Below, in pieces: positions 7,745 to 15,227 of a stretch of 35,752 nt of DNA. Numbering within the stretch: the stretch's first letter is position 1; each line of letters begins with the position of its first letter. The translations under genes were made by a program, and so were the position numbers. The notes under the pieces were generated by a model, which had not been told where the DNA came from, did no database searches, and was given only the letters and a program-made list of their open reading frames with translations. Origin of the DNA: JBFXAF01 sp050178915 (GTDB lineage Bacteria; Pseudomonadota; Alphaproteobacteria; Rhizobiales; Rhizobiaceae); contig JBFXFO010000023.1 in assembly GCA_050178915.1 (NCBI GenBank), positions 1 to 35,752 on the forward strand, written 5' to 3'.

Positions 7745-8926
7745 CCCGGCCACGGCGACGGCGCCGACCCCGCCCAGGACGACAGCCGGCACCGTGCCGA
7801 TCAGCGCCGCCATCGTGCCGGCGCGGAACTCGCCGAGTTCGTTCGAGGCGCCGACGAAGACCATGTTCACCGCGTTGACGCGCCCGCGCAGTTCGTCCGG
7901 TGTCCACAGCTGGATGAGCGTTTCGCGCACATAGACGCTCACCATGTCGCTGGCGCCGAGCAGGGCGAGCGCTCCGATCGACAGCCACGGAATGGTGGAA
8001 ACGCCGAAGACGATGGTGAAGCCGCCGAACAGCGCGACGAAGCCAAGCATGATCGCGCCGGCGTGGTTGCGGATGGGATGGCCGGCCAGGAAAACGGCAA
8101 CTGCTATGGCGCCGATGCCGGGCGCGGCGCGCAGCAGGCCGAGGCCCCATGGCCCGAGTTCGAGGATGTCGCGCGCATAGACCGGCAGCAGCGCGACGGC
8201 GCCGGAGAGCAGGACGGCGAAGAGGTCGAGCGAGATGGCGCCGAGCACGATCTTCTCGTGCCAGATATAGCGGAAGCCGGCGAAAAGCGTGCCGAGCGTG
8301 CGCTCTTCCGACGAAACGCGCTGCGGCGGCTTCGGAATGGAGAAGACGAGCAATGCCGCGGCCAGCATGAAGACGACGGCGACCGTGTAGGCGGCTTCCG
8401 GTGAAAGGCCGTAGAGCAGGCCGCCGGCAACCGGGCCGGCGATCGTGGCGGTCTGCCAGGCGGACGAGTTCCACGCCACCGCATTGGCGAAATCCTGCGC
8501 CGGGACGAGGTTGGCGACGAGTGCCGAGGATGCCGGCCCGAAGAAGGCGCGGGCAATGCCGAACAGCAGCAGCACGGCAAAGATCGGCACGGCGCTGGTG
8601 AGACCGCGCATGGTCAGGATCAGCAGCGCCAGTGCGCAGAGCGCTTCGAGGAGGCCGGCGAGACCCATGATCAGCCGCCGTCCGAAGCGGTCGGCGACCG
8701 CGCCGGTGACGAGCACGAGCAGCAGGGCAGGAATGAACTGGATCAGGCCGACCAGCCCGAGATCGAGAGGGTCGCGCGTCAGGTCGTAAACCTGCCAGCC
8801 GACCGCCACCGAGACGATCTGCGCCGCAAAGGTGGTCAGAAAGCGCGCTACCCAGAAGCGCACGAAGGGCGAATGCCGGAAGGCGGCGTAGTTGTCAGTG
8901 CGGGCCGTTTCGACGGGAAGAGTCAT
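7685..8926 (-). CDS. MFS transporter, EntS/MFS_3-like
   Basis: 413 residues with about 12 hydrophobic helices. N-terminal FVRFWVARFLTTFAAQIVSVAVGWQVYDLT is typical of the EntS-like branch, and the cytoplasmic loop GAVADRFGRRLIM (about 76-88) is the MFS motif A. Second-half motif includes LRGRVNAVNMVFVGASNELGEF (near 347-368), also diagnostic of this branch, in which members export siderophores or drugs. Substrate unknown here; no siderophore genes are nearby. ATG at 8926 fits the N-terminus. Its last 60 bases overlap the convergent amidotransferase gene. Confidence 0.9.
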   Translation of the reverse strand: MTLPVETARTDNYAAFRHSPFVRFWVARFLTTFAAQIVSVAVGWQVYDLTRDPLDLGLVGLIQFIPALLLVLVTGAVADRFGRRLIMGLAGLLEALCALALLILTMRGLTSAVPIFAVLLLFGIARAFFGPASSALVANLVPAQDFANAVAWNSSAWQTATIAGPVAGGLLYGLSPEAAYTVAVVFMLAAALLVFSIPKPPQRVSSEERTLGTLFAGFRYIWHEKIVLGAISLDLFAVLLSGAVALLPVYARDILELGPWGLGLLRAAPGIGAIAVAVFLAGHPIRNHAGAIMLGFVALFGGFTIVFGVSTIPWLSIGALALLGASDMVSVYVRETLIQLWTPDELRGRVNAVNMVFVGASNELGEFRAGTMAALIGTVPAVVLGGVGAVAVAGLWAVLFPQLRSVRHLNGRE

Positions 8927-9037
8927 GGCGGGCGTCTGCTTAGCGCTAAACTGCGACGGCCGCGCGCACCAATCGCAGCTGGCTCAATCGTTCTTCTGCA
9001 GAGAAACGCATACAAATTTCGAAGGAATGCGGTGGTG

Positions 9038-9058
9038 CGAATACATCGCAAGTATTCG
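9038..9058. promoter_or_regulatory. Inverted repeat, possible operator
   Basis: CGAATAC (9038-9044) and GTATTCG (9052-9058) are perfect complements separated by 7 bases, a layout usual for a dimeric repressor site. It lies between the divergent MFS start (8926) and the PDZ gene start (9259). No regulator is encoded next to it. Confidence 0.4.
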
Positions 9059-9090
9059 TGGTGCCGTGAGGCGCCGGATGGTCGTCGGTC

Positions 9091-9107
9091 TGGCGGCTTT
9101 ACCGCCA
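9091..9107. promoter_or_regulatory. Short hairpin upstream of the PDZ-protein gene
   Basis: TGGCGG (9091-9096), loop CTTTA, CCGCCA (9102-9107). A stable short stem without a T run; may be part of the 5' leader of the PDZ gene or chance. Confidence 0.25.
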
Positions 9108-9242
9108 CAATTGGCGAGTTGCGTAGCAGAAGCACCCGGAAATGAGACGACCGATGTGCATTTACAACGATGCAAGAATTTCGGTTGCGTGGGATGGTGA
9201 CGTTGGCGGAGCCGAGATATTGATTCCGCGTCTCCATTGACC

Positions 9243-9252
9243 CGGGGGAGGG
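9243..9252 (+). promoter_or_regulatory. Strong ribosome binding site of the PDZ-protein gene
   Basis: CGGGGGAGGG-type purine run (GGGGGAGGG, 9244-9252) ends 6 bases before the ATG at 9259. It decides this start over the TTG two codons upstream and suggests a well-translated product. Confidence 0.6.
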
Positions 9253-9258
9253 TTGATC

Positions 9259-10431
9259 ATGAAAGTGTCCGCATACCTGCGGGGCGTGGCCATTGCGGCG
9301 ATGCTGGCCGCGGCGCCCTTGGCCCTTTCCGGCGAGGCGCTGGCACTGAAGGGCGATGTGCAATTGCCCGCACCGTACGTCTCACGCGCGCTCGACGCCG
9401 TGCTCCTGCCCATCAACAACCAGGTGCGCAAGGCCTTCAAGCTGAAGAAGCGCGACAAGGGCGTGCTGGTGCTCTCGGTCGAGCCGAAGGGCGTCGCGGC
9501 GCGTCGCGGCATCAGGCCCGGCGACGTGCTGTCATCGATCAAGGGCCGCAAGATCAAGCGCCCGATCGACGTCGATATCATCACCTATTACTGGATCGAA
9601 CAGGGCGTCTACGACTTCCTGATCGACCTTTACCGCATCGGCGAATTCTTCTCCTATGACGGCGTGATTACGCGTGACGAGTACTTCACGGTGATCGACA
9701 CGACGACGATTTCCAGCTGGTCGTCGTGGGAGACTTCAACGTCATTCTCCTATTCCGAATACTATTCGGAATATTCGGAGACGATCACGGAGAGCTATTC
9801 GTCGTCGGAAACGACGATCGAGCAGGTATCGGAATCGTCCGAGTTCAAGGAATCGGTCGAGAACAACACCGAGTTCGACGCCCAGCCGACGGAACCGGAC
9901 CCCGAGCAGGAAGTGGCGCTGGACGGCGAGGACGTTGGCGAACCTCCGGCCGACAATCCGGGCGACCCGGCGGAGGTGGGCACGCCGCCCGCCGATGGCG
10001 CCGAGAACCCAGACCAGCCCGGCGAGCCGGCCGAGACCACCCCTCCGGCCGACAACGCGGAAAATCCGGACCAGCCTGGCGATCCGGCAGAGGCGACACC
10101 GCCTGCAGACAGCGCGGAGCCGCCTGACGAGCAGCCTCCGCCCGACAATGCCGAGACGCCGGACGAGCAGGGCGAGCCCCCTGCCGTCGACGAGCCTCCG
10201 CCGGAAGACCAGCCGGCAGAGGAGCAGCAGGAAGAAGCGCCGCCAGCCGATGAACCGGCCGAGGAGGCACCGCCTGCCGACGAACCCGCCATGGAAGAAC
10301 CTGCGGCCGACGAGCCCGCTGCCGAGGAGCCTGCGGCGGAAGAGCCGGCGGCTGAGGAACCCGCGGAAGAGCCTGCGGCCGAAGAGCCTCCGCCGGAAGA
10401 CGATGGCGGCGGCGGCGGCGACGAAGGCTGA
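9259..10431 (+). CDS. Secreted PDZ-domain protein with Ser/Tyr-rich linker and acidic Pro/Ala/Glu repeat tail
   Basis: 390 residues. A signal peptide (1-29, ending near GEALA) is followed by a short region and a PDZ-like segment (about 65-105) with GVLVLSVEPKGVAARRGIRPGD, the form seen in HtrA-type proteases, but there is no protease domain. Residues 148-205 are rich in Ser, Thr, Tyr and Glu. From about 206 to the end the protein is acidic and Pro/Ala/Glu-rich, with two 19-residue near-repeats at 242-260 and 261-279 and many A-A-E-E-P/A-D-E-P units at 340-377, closing in a Gly run. Likely periplasmic, perhaps a scaffold that spans the envelope or binds metal or protein C-termini; no function is established. 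A probable terminator hairpin follows. Confidence 0.82.
   Translation: MKVSAYLRGVAIAAMLAAAPLALSGEALALKGDVQLPAPYVSRALDAVLLPINNQVRKAFKLKKRDKGVLVLSVEPKGVAARRGIRPGDVLSSIKGRKIKRPIDVDIITYYWIEQGVYDFLIDLYRIGEFFSYDGVITRDEYFTVIDTTTISSWSSWETSTSFSYSEYYSEYSETITESYSSSETTIEQVSESSEFKESVENNTEFDAQPTEPDPEQEVALDGEDVGEPPADNPGDPAEVGTPPADGAENPDQPGEPAETTPPADNAENPDQPGDPAEATPPADSAEPPDEQPPPDNAETPDEQGEPPAVDEPPPEDQPAEEQQEEAPPADEPAEEAPPADEPAMEEPAADEPAAEEPAAEEPAAEEPAEEPAAEEPPPEDDGGGGGDEG
9982..10095 (+). repeat. Two in-frame 57-base repeats in the PDZ-protein gene
   Basis: Codons 242-260 and 261-279 encode near-identical units of the form TPPAD-x-AENPDQPG-x-PAE-x, and a third degenerate copy starts at codon 280. Synonymous differences between copies show that the repeat is kept mainly at the protein level. 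Confidence 0.7.
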
Positions 10432-10460
10432 CCGAAACCGGGCGCGATTGGATTGCAAGC

Positions 10461-10491
10461 AGGCCGCGCGGTGGGTATCCCCGCGCGGCCT
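10461..10491. terminator. Hairpin after the PDZ-protein gene
   Basis: AGGCCGCGCGG (10461-10471) pairs perfectly with CCGCGCGGCCT (10481-10491) over 11 bases, loop of 9, followed by CGTCGTTTC. It sits 30 bases after the PDZ gene stop and 30 bases before the Nudix gene, so it probably ends the PDZ transcript, though the T run is weak. Confidence 0.6.
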
Positions 10492-10520
10492 CGTCGTTTC
10501 CGGAGCCTGAGAGCAGCAGC

Positions 10521-11121
10521 ATGGAAGACCGCGTTCGCATCCGCTCGACCGAGGTGCTCGCCCAGTCCTGGGGAACGCTGAAACGCAACACCTTCGACTA
10601 CCAGCGCCGTGATGGCAGCTGGGAGACGCAGGTGCGCGAGACCTACAATCGCGGCGACGGCGCCACGATCCTGCCCTTCGACGCGAGGCGCGGGACGGTG
10701 CTGCTGGTCAGCCAGTTCCGCTTTCCCGCCTATGCGGTCGGGCACATGCAAGCCGCTGATCGAGGCATGCGCAGGCCTGCTCGACGAAGACAATCCGGAG
10801 GATTGCATCCGGCGCGAGGCGGAGGAAGAGCTCGGCTACCGCCTGACGCAGGTGCGCCGGCTGTACTCATGCTTCATGAGCCCCGGCAGCGTGACCGGGC
10901 GGCTGACCTTCTTCGTCGCCGACTATACGCCGGCGGACCGCATCTCGTCGGGTGGAGGGCACGTCTCTCAAGGCGAGGACATCGAGGTGCTGGAGATGCC
11001 GCTGGCGGAAGCGCTGGCGGCGATCTCAGACGGCAGGATCGTCGATGCCAAGACCATCATGCTGCTGCAGCGCCTGGCGCTGGCGCTGCACGCCAGCCGC
11101 CAGGCAGGATCAGCGGCCTAG
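10521..11121 (+). pseudogene. Nudix hydrolase (NudK/ADP-ribose pyrophosphatase-like), frameshifted
   Basis: The N-terminal 76 codons (from ATG 10521: ...RNTFDYQRRDGSW..., GATILPFDARRGTVLLVSQFRFPAY) and the rest (PLIEACAGLLDEDNPEDC... to TAG 11119-11121) lie in different frames. Removing one A at 10750/10751 restores HMQPLIEACAGLL and a continuous protein of 199 residues, the NudK length. The Nudix box reads GLLDEDN then REAEEELGY; the metal-binding EE pair is kept, though the first consensus Glu is Asn, as in some NudK relatives. These enzymes cleave nucleoside diphosphate sugars such as ADP-ribose or GDP-mannose. The break may be a true mutation or a draft-assembly error. Its stop overlaps the convergent small gene by 3-4 bases. 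Confidence 0.85.
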
Positions 11122-11492
11122 CTTCGGGAGGCGGCAGGGTCCAGCATCAGCATGTTGGGTGCCTTGCTGCCCTGCGGACCATAGTAGTCCGAGCCGAGCT
11201 GGCAGACGGGACCAACACCAAGCTGGGCAAAATGATCCATGTAGCTGCTGCTCTTGGCGCCAGCCTCGGGCAGAAGTTCGTCGAGATCGACCTTAACCTG
11301 GCTCAGCATGACCCAGATGTACTCCGTATGCAGCTTGAGCATCGGGCAAACCGAATCGATCGCAATGGCTTCGGCGAGGAAATCGACCAGCTGCGTACGC
11401 GCTTCCGCCATAGCCTTTTCGCGGCCTTTCTGCGCGAAGGCAGGAAAGGCGAGCGACACCGATACAAGAATGGCCAGTACCGCTTTCCTCAT
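11118..11492 (-). CDS. Small secreted protein of unknown function
   Basis: 124 residues from ATG 11492. A clear signal peptide (KAVLAILVSVSLAFPAFA, cleavage likely after residue 20) and a mature part of about 104 residues with two Cys (C49, C97) that could form a disulfide; a helical middle (LVDFLAEAIAIDSV...) and an aromatic-rich segment (SDYYGPQGSKAP). I do not recognise the family. It lies 118 bases downstream of the ion channel gene on the same strand, so it may be co-transcribed with it, and it converges with and overlaps the Nudix gene end. Confidence 0.7.
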   Translation of the reverse strand: MRKAVLAILVSVSLAFPAFAQKGREKAMAEARTQLVDFLAEAIAIDSVCPMLKLHTEYIWVMLSQVKVDLDELLPEAGAKSSSYMDHFAQLGVGPVCQLGSDYYGPQGSKAPNMLMLDPAASRS

Positions 11493-11610
11493 TGCAGCTC
11501 CGATGCTTGCGCGCGTGGCTCGACCCGAACAGGACGTTCGTGCAATCACCGGGCAAATGCGGTGAAATTGCGATTTTCGCAACCGTCTTCTTTGGCCGCC
11601 AGCAACACCA

Positions 11611-12681
11611 TCAGGCGATGGCGACAAAGATGATGGAGGCAGCCGTCAGCAGCACCATCGCAGGAATCGCCCACATCAGGAACAGGTAGACCTGTTCCTG
11701 CACATGCGGACCGGCCAGCCGCGCGGCGAGGTTGAAGCGTCCAAGCAGCACGTTGACGGCAAGGCAGACGGCCAGCGTGACGTAGTTGAGCGTGAACAGC
11801 CGGTTGACGGGATTGTCGCCGGTGACCAGCACCTCGAAGACCGAGTTGACCGTGAAGTTGAGCGCGATCACGGCAAACAGCCCGCCGATGACGATGTTGA
11901 CCAGTTCGAACGCGTCGACCTTGAAGCCGCCGTCCTCCACCTTGTTCAGCCAGATGGTGAGGATCGGAATGAGCAGCGAGGCAAGCAGCGGCACGAAGAT
12001 GGCGGCGATGGCCGGTCCGGTCTGCCTGCCGATCTCCAGCGCCGCCGTGAGCGTCGCATGCGCGCCGCCATACCAGCCTGGCAGGGGCCCAACGCGCAGA
12101 TTGACGAAGCGCAGGTCCCATCCATCGAGCGCCGCGCCGGGTGCGGCACGGCTGTAGTCGAGGTCGTCCTGATCGAAGGTGAGGTCGACCTGTCCGGCGG
12201 TCAGATTGCGCACCACCAGCCGCAGTTGCAGCAGCTGCTCGCCAAACGGGAAGCGCGAGACGTCGTAGACGGTTTCGAACTCGCCGGTGACGCGGCGGGT
12301 CAGTTCGACCTGCCCGTCCGGGAAGATGCGCAGGCCGATGTCGCCGCCCCCGTTGTCTCCACCCGCCTGGTTGGCGATCTCCACCGGCGGGATCCATATG
12401 CGTTTCATCTGCAGGCGCGCGTCGTCGCCGCGAAAGACGCGCGGTGGATCGTTGGCCTCGTCAGGGGGTCTGCGCTGGCGCAGATCCTGCCAGCGAAGCC
12501 GCAGATCGACGGTGGCGCGGAAGGTCGAGGCATTCTCGTCGAAGCCGGTCATCTCGACATAGGCTGTGGCGGCCTTCACCAGCACCGGCAGGCCCTTGTC
12601 GAGCGGCAGATCAGGCTGCGCGAAGGCGGCCTGAACGGCGCCGACCAGCAATGCGGCCAAGGCGATGAGCAGCCTTCTCAC
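11611..12681 (-). CDS. Pentameric ligand-gated ion channel (bacterial Pro-loop receptor)
   Basis: 356 residues: signal peptide (1-21, ending AFA), a beta-rich extracellular domain (about 25-215) and four membrane helices (about 223-245, 258-281, 295-314, 331-355), the Cys-loop receptor layout. Family marks: WQDLR (64-68), IWIPPVEIAN (95-104, loop A region), and the Pro-loop YDVSRFPFGEQLLQLRL (139-155), where the flanking cysteines of animal receptors are absent as in GLIC and ELIC. The pore helix M2 would be about 258-281, starting after FKVDAFE with E259 near its cytoplasmic end. Such channels open to ligands or protons and pass ions across the inner membrane. The start is GTG at 12681, overlapping the TGA of the upstream sensor gene (GTGA). 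Ligand and ion selectivity cannot be read from sequence. Confidence 0.88.
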   Translation of the reverse strand: MRRLLIALAALLVGAVQAAFAQPDLPLDKGLPVLVKAATAYVEMTGFDENASTFRATVDLRLRWQDLRQRRPPDEANDPPRVFRGDDARLQMKRIWIPPVEIANQAGGDNGGGDIGLRIFPDGQVELTRRVTGEFETVYDVSRFPFGEQLLQLRLVVRNLTAGQVDLTFDQDDLDYSRAAPGAALDGWDLRFVNLRVGPLPGWYGGAHATLTAALEIGRQTGPAIAAIFVPLLASLLIPILTIWLNKVEDGGFKVDAFELVNIVIGGLFAVIALNFTVNSVFEVLVTGDNPVNRLFTLNYVTLAVCLAVNVLLGRFNLAARLAGPHVQEQVYLFLMWAIPAMVLLTAASIIFVAIA

Positions 12682-13808
12682 GCCTGGTCCCTTGCGCGGC
12701 GCGCGGCGATGCGGTTGTGCATGTCCACGAGCGGCTCCAGCTCGCGCACGAGGCCCTTCTGCTCGATGGGCTCGGCGGGGCCGGCATGGCCGGTGAGCGC
12801 GACGAAGCGCGTCACCACCATGTCCAGCGGTCTCAGGAGCAGTCCGCGCAGAACGACAATGACGAAGCCGGCGAGAATGATGATGGCAAAGCCGGCGAGG
12901 CAGAGCTGCCAGACAAGCGAGCGGTCGGCCGCGGCACGCGAGGCGGAGAAATCGCGCGCCGCCGCGACGACGCCGAGCATCTGCCCCGCACCATCGCGTA
13001 GCGGCACCAGCAAGATGCCGTAGGGAACGCCCTGCGCGCTGCGCGTGTAGGTCACCGGGTCGCTGATGGCCGAGATGTCGGCGTCGCCGGCAAGGCCCTG
13101 CATGAGGGCGCCATTGGTCGTCTCCAGCCGGATGAAGCGGCCGACGCGGTTCTGTTCGCTGAACACGGACGGATCGATCGCGGTGGCGAAATCGCGCAGC
13201 GGCTTTTCCTCGATCAGCAGGGCGAATTCGAGCCCGTAGGCCCGTTTCAGATTGACCAGCACAGGGGCGAAATTGATGCCGACCTCGACGCTGCCGGCAT
13301 GATTGCCCGTCATATCCTGAACGGGGGCGAGGCCGAAGATTGCCGGCCCGGAGCGCGCGATGGCTAGGCCCTTGGCTGAAACGTGGTCGCGATTGACCGC
13401 CACCACCATCGGGCGGAAGCGGGACAGATCGTCGCCGAAGAGGTCAGGTGCGTGCAGGCGCAACAGTGACGTGGCGGGCGGCACGTGGAACTGCACCTGG
13501 TCGACGCCGTGGCGCTCCTTCTGGATCGCGAACATGGCGGCAAAATTGTCGAGCAGCATCTGCCGGTCCTGCAGCGGCACAGCCTGGCGCGTGACCGGCA
13601 GCGCCGCCAGCAGTTCGGCGCGCGCCAGCGCCTTCTTCTCGGAATCGACCAGCGCCGTATCGACAATGGCGCGCATGAGCTGGAACTGGCTCTGCTCGAC
13701 CTCGGTCGTCAGCGCGGAGAACAGCCTGGCCGAAACGAAAGTGAGCGCGGCGACCACAATGATCACCGCGACGATCAGAATCGTCGGCGCACCACGCCTG
13801 AAAGTCAT
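12678..13808 (-). CDS. Membrane sensor with double Cache (dCache_3-like) domain and HAMP-like end, no output domain
   Basis: 376 residues from ATG 13808 (a start 26 codons earlier is possible but puts charged residues before the first helix). Helix 1 is about 9-30; residues 31-298 form a periplasmic sensor with QFHVPPATSLLRLHAPDLFGDD (106-127) split by LSRFRPMVVAVN, then GPAIFGLAPVQD (154-165) and GSVEVGINF (172-180), the pattern of the dCache_3 sensors of chemoreceptors and kinases. Helix 2 is about 299-321, then a HAMP-like segment (LLLRPLDMVVTRF, 323-335, to 376). The protein stops there: no methyl-accepting, kinase or cyclase domain. Its stop overlaps the channel gene start, so the two are made together; the channel is the probable partner. 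Confidence 0.83.
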   Translation of the reverse strand: MTFRRGAPTILIVAVIIVVAALTFVSARLFSALTTEVEQSQFQLMRAIVDTALVDSEKKALARAELLAALPVTRQAVPLQDRQMLLDNFAAMFAIQKERHGVDQVQFHVPPATSLLRLHAPDLFGDDLSRFRPMVVAVNRDHVSAKGLAIARSGPAIFGLAPVQDMTGNHAGSVEVGINFAPVLVNLKRAYGLEFALLIEEKPLRDFATAIDPSVFSEQNRVGRFIRLETTNGALMQGLAGDADISAISDPVTYTRSAQGVPYGILLVPLRDGAGQMLGVVAAARDFSASRAAADRSLVWQLCLAGFAIIILAGFVIVVLRGLLLRPLDMVVTRFVALTGHAGPAEPIEQKGLVRELEPLVDMHNRIAARRARDQA

Positions 13809-13959
13809 GCCTGCCCGCCCAGCCCGTCGGCGTTGCCGCCGTATCCGTCCCGTATGAAATCTGTCGTAGAAATCGACAGCGATCAACCGGGGCGGAAGCA
13901 GCCTTTTTTGGGTGCGCTTGCCGGATCAACAGGGCATTGGACGCAAACCACCGGCGTTC

Positions 13960-13980
13960 CGGCTGAAACCGCTTCAGCCG
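13960..13980. terminator. Hairpin at the dadA stop codon
   Basis: CGGCTGAA (13960-13967) and TTCAGCCG (13973-13980) form a perfect 8-base stem with a 5-base loop that includes the dadA TGA. It has no T run in the direction of dadA, so it may only slow or protect the 3' end; a 151-base gap follows before the sensor gene. Confidence 0.3.
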
Positions 13981-15227
13981 TAGCGCGACAGCGCCAGCTC
14001 CGTCGCATCGATGTCCGGCTTGCGGCCAGACATGATGTCGGCCAGCACGCGGCCGGAACCGCAGGCCATCGTCCAGCCGAGCGTGCCATGGCCGGTGTTG
14101 AGAAACAGGTTGGCGTAGCGCGTCGGCCCGATGACCGGCGGGCCGTCCGGCGTCATCGGCCGCAGGCCGCACCAGAAGCTGGCGCCCTTCAAATCACCGC
14201 CGCCGGCGAACACCTCGCCGACGGAGTGTTCGAGCGTCGCGCGCCGTGCGGGGCGAAGCGTGGCGTCGTAGCCGGAAATCTCGGCCGTGCCGCCGACCCG
14301 GATGCGGTTGCCGAGCCGGGTGATCGCGACCTTGTAGGTCTCGTCCATGACGGTCGAGACCGGCGCCTTCGCCTCGTCCACGATCTGCGCGGTGATCGAG
14401 TAGCCCTTGATGGGATAGACCGGCAGCTTCATGCCGAGCGGGCGCAGCATGATCGGCGAATAGCTGCCGAGCGCCATGACATAGGCATCGGCGGTGATCA
14501 CGCCGGCCGCCGTCCCGACGCCCGCGACGCGACCGGCCTCGGTGCGGAGGCCGCGAATGTCGGTGCCAAAGCGGAAGGTGACGCCCTTGCTGGCGGCCAT
14601 GCCGGCGAGGCGCTCGGTGAACATCTTGCAGTCGCCGGTCTCGTCGCCGGGCAGGCGCAGCCCGCCGGCAATGCGGTCGCGGAAGCCGGCGAGGCCGGGC
14701 TCGGCGGCGACACAGCCGGCCGCGTCGAGCACTTCGTAAGGCACGCCGAACTGCTTCAGCACTGCAATGTCGCCGGCTGCGCCCTTCACCTGCTTCTCGT
14801 TGCGGAAGAGCTGCAGCGTGCCCTGCGCGAGATCGTCATAGGCGATGCCGGTCTCGGCGCGCAGCGCCTTCAGCATGTCGCGGCTATATTCCGCGATCGG
14901 CACCATGCGCGCCTTGTTGCGCGCGTAGCGCGCGGCGGTGCAGTTGCCGAGCATGGCCGCCACCCAGCGCCACATCGCCGGATCGAACATCGGGCGCACG
15001 ACCAGCGGTCCGTGCGTCATCAGCAGCCACTTGATCGCCTTCACGGGAATCCCCGGTCCTGCCCATGGCGATGCATAGCCGGGCGACACCTCGCCGGCAT
15101 TGGCGAAGCTTGTCTCCAGCGCCGGGCCGGGCTGGCGGTCGATGACCGTCACCTCGTGCCCGGCATTGGCCAGGTACCAGGCGGAGGTGACGCCGATGAC
15201 GCCGCCGCCGAGGATGAGAACCTTCAT
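13974..15227 (-). CDS. dadA: D-amino acid dehydrogenase, small subunit
   Basis: FAD enzyme at the inner membrane that oxidises D-alanine and other D-amino acids to 2-oxo acids, passing electrons to quinone. 417 residues from ATG 15227. VLILGGGVIGVTSAWYLA (3-20) is the dinucleotide-binding fold; ANAGEVSPGYASPWAGPG (about 47-64), GTLQLFR, GYSITA and the late LNTGHGTLGWTMACGSG are diagnostic of DadA. The ATG overlaps the racemase TGA (ATGA), giving the racemase-dehydrogenase pair that converts L-alanine to pyruvate plus ammonia. Length and motifs are complete. Confidence 0.96.
   Translation of the reverse strand: MKVLILGGGVIGVTSAWYLANAGHEVTVIDRQPGPALETSFANAGEVSPGYASPWAGPGIPVKAIKWLLMTHGPLVVRPMFDPAMWRWVAAMLGNCTAARYARNKARMVPIAEYSRDMLKALRAETGIAYDDLAQGTLQLFRNEKQVKGAAGDIAVLKQFGVPYEVLDAAGCVAAEPGLAGFRDRIAGGLRLPGDETGDCKMFTERLAGMAASKGVTFRFGTDIRGLRTEAGRVAGVGTAAGVITADAYVMALGSYSPIMLRPLGMKLPVYPIKGYSITAQIVDEAKAPVSTVMDETYKVAITRLGNRIRVGGTAEISGYDATLRPARRATLEHSVGEVFAGGGDLKGASFWCGLRPMTPDGPPVIGPTRYANLFLNTGHGTLGWTMACGSGRVLADIMSGRKPDIDATELALSRYG

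Larger units (their letters stand above)
8927..9258. other. Intergenic region between divergent MFS and PDZ-protein genes
   Basis: 332 bases without a credible gene; lower GC than the surroundings. It must hold the promoters of the divergent MFS and PDZ-protein genes. Two perfect inverted repeats are visible (9038-9058 and 9091-9107). No RNA gene was recognised. Confidence 0.6.

Noticed and set aside
8927..9258. A small plus-strand open frame (8892-9200) before the PDZ gene
   Set aside because: It starts inside the MFS gene, has no ribosome site, and its sequence has no protein-like features.
9742..10808. Long minus-strand open frames opposite the PDZ gene (Gly/Ser/Ala-rich)
   Set aside because: They mirror the GC-rich repeat tail of the plus-strand gene and show no signal, domain or plausible start; shadows of repeat codons.
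10521..11633. Long plus-strand frame through the Nudix gene and beyond
   Set aside because: Beyond the frameshift it no longer matches any Nudix sequence and runs over the oppositely coded secreted protein.
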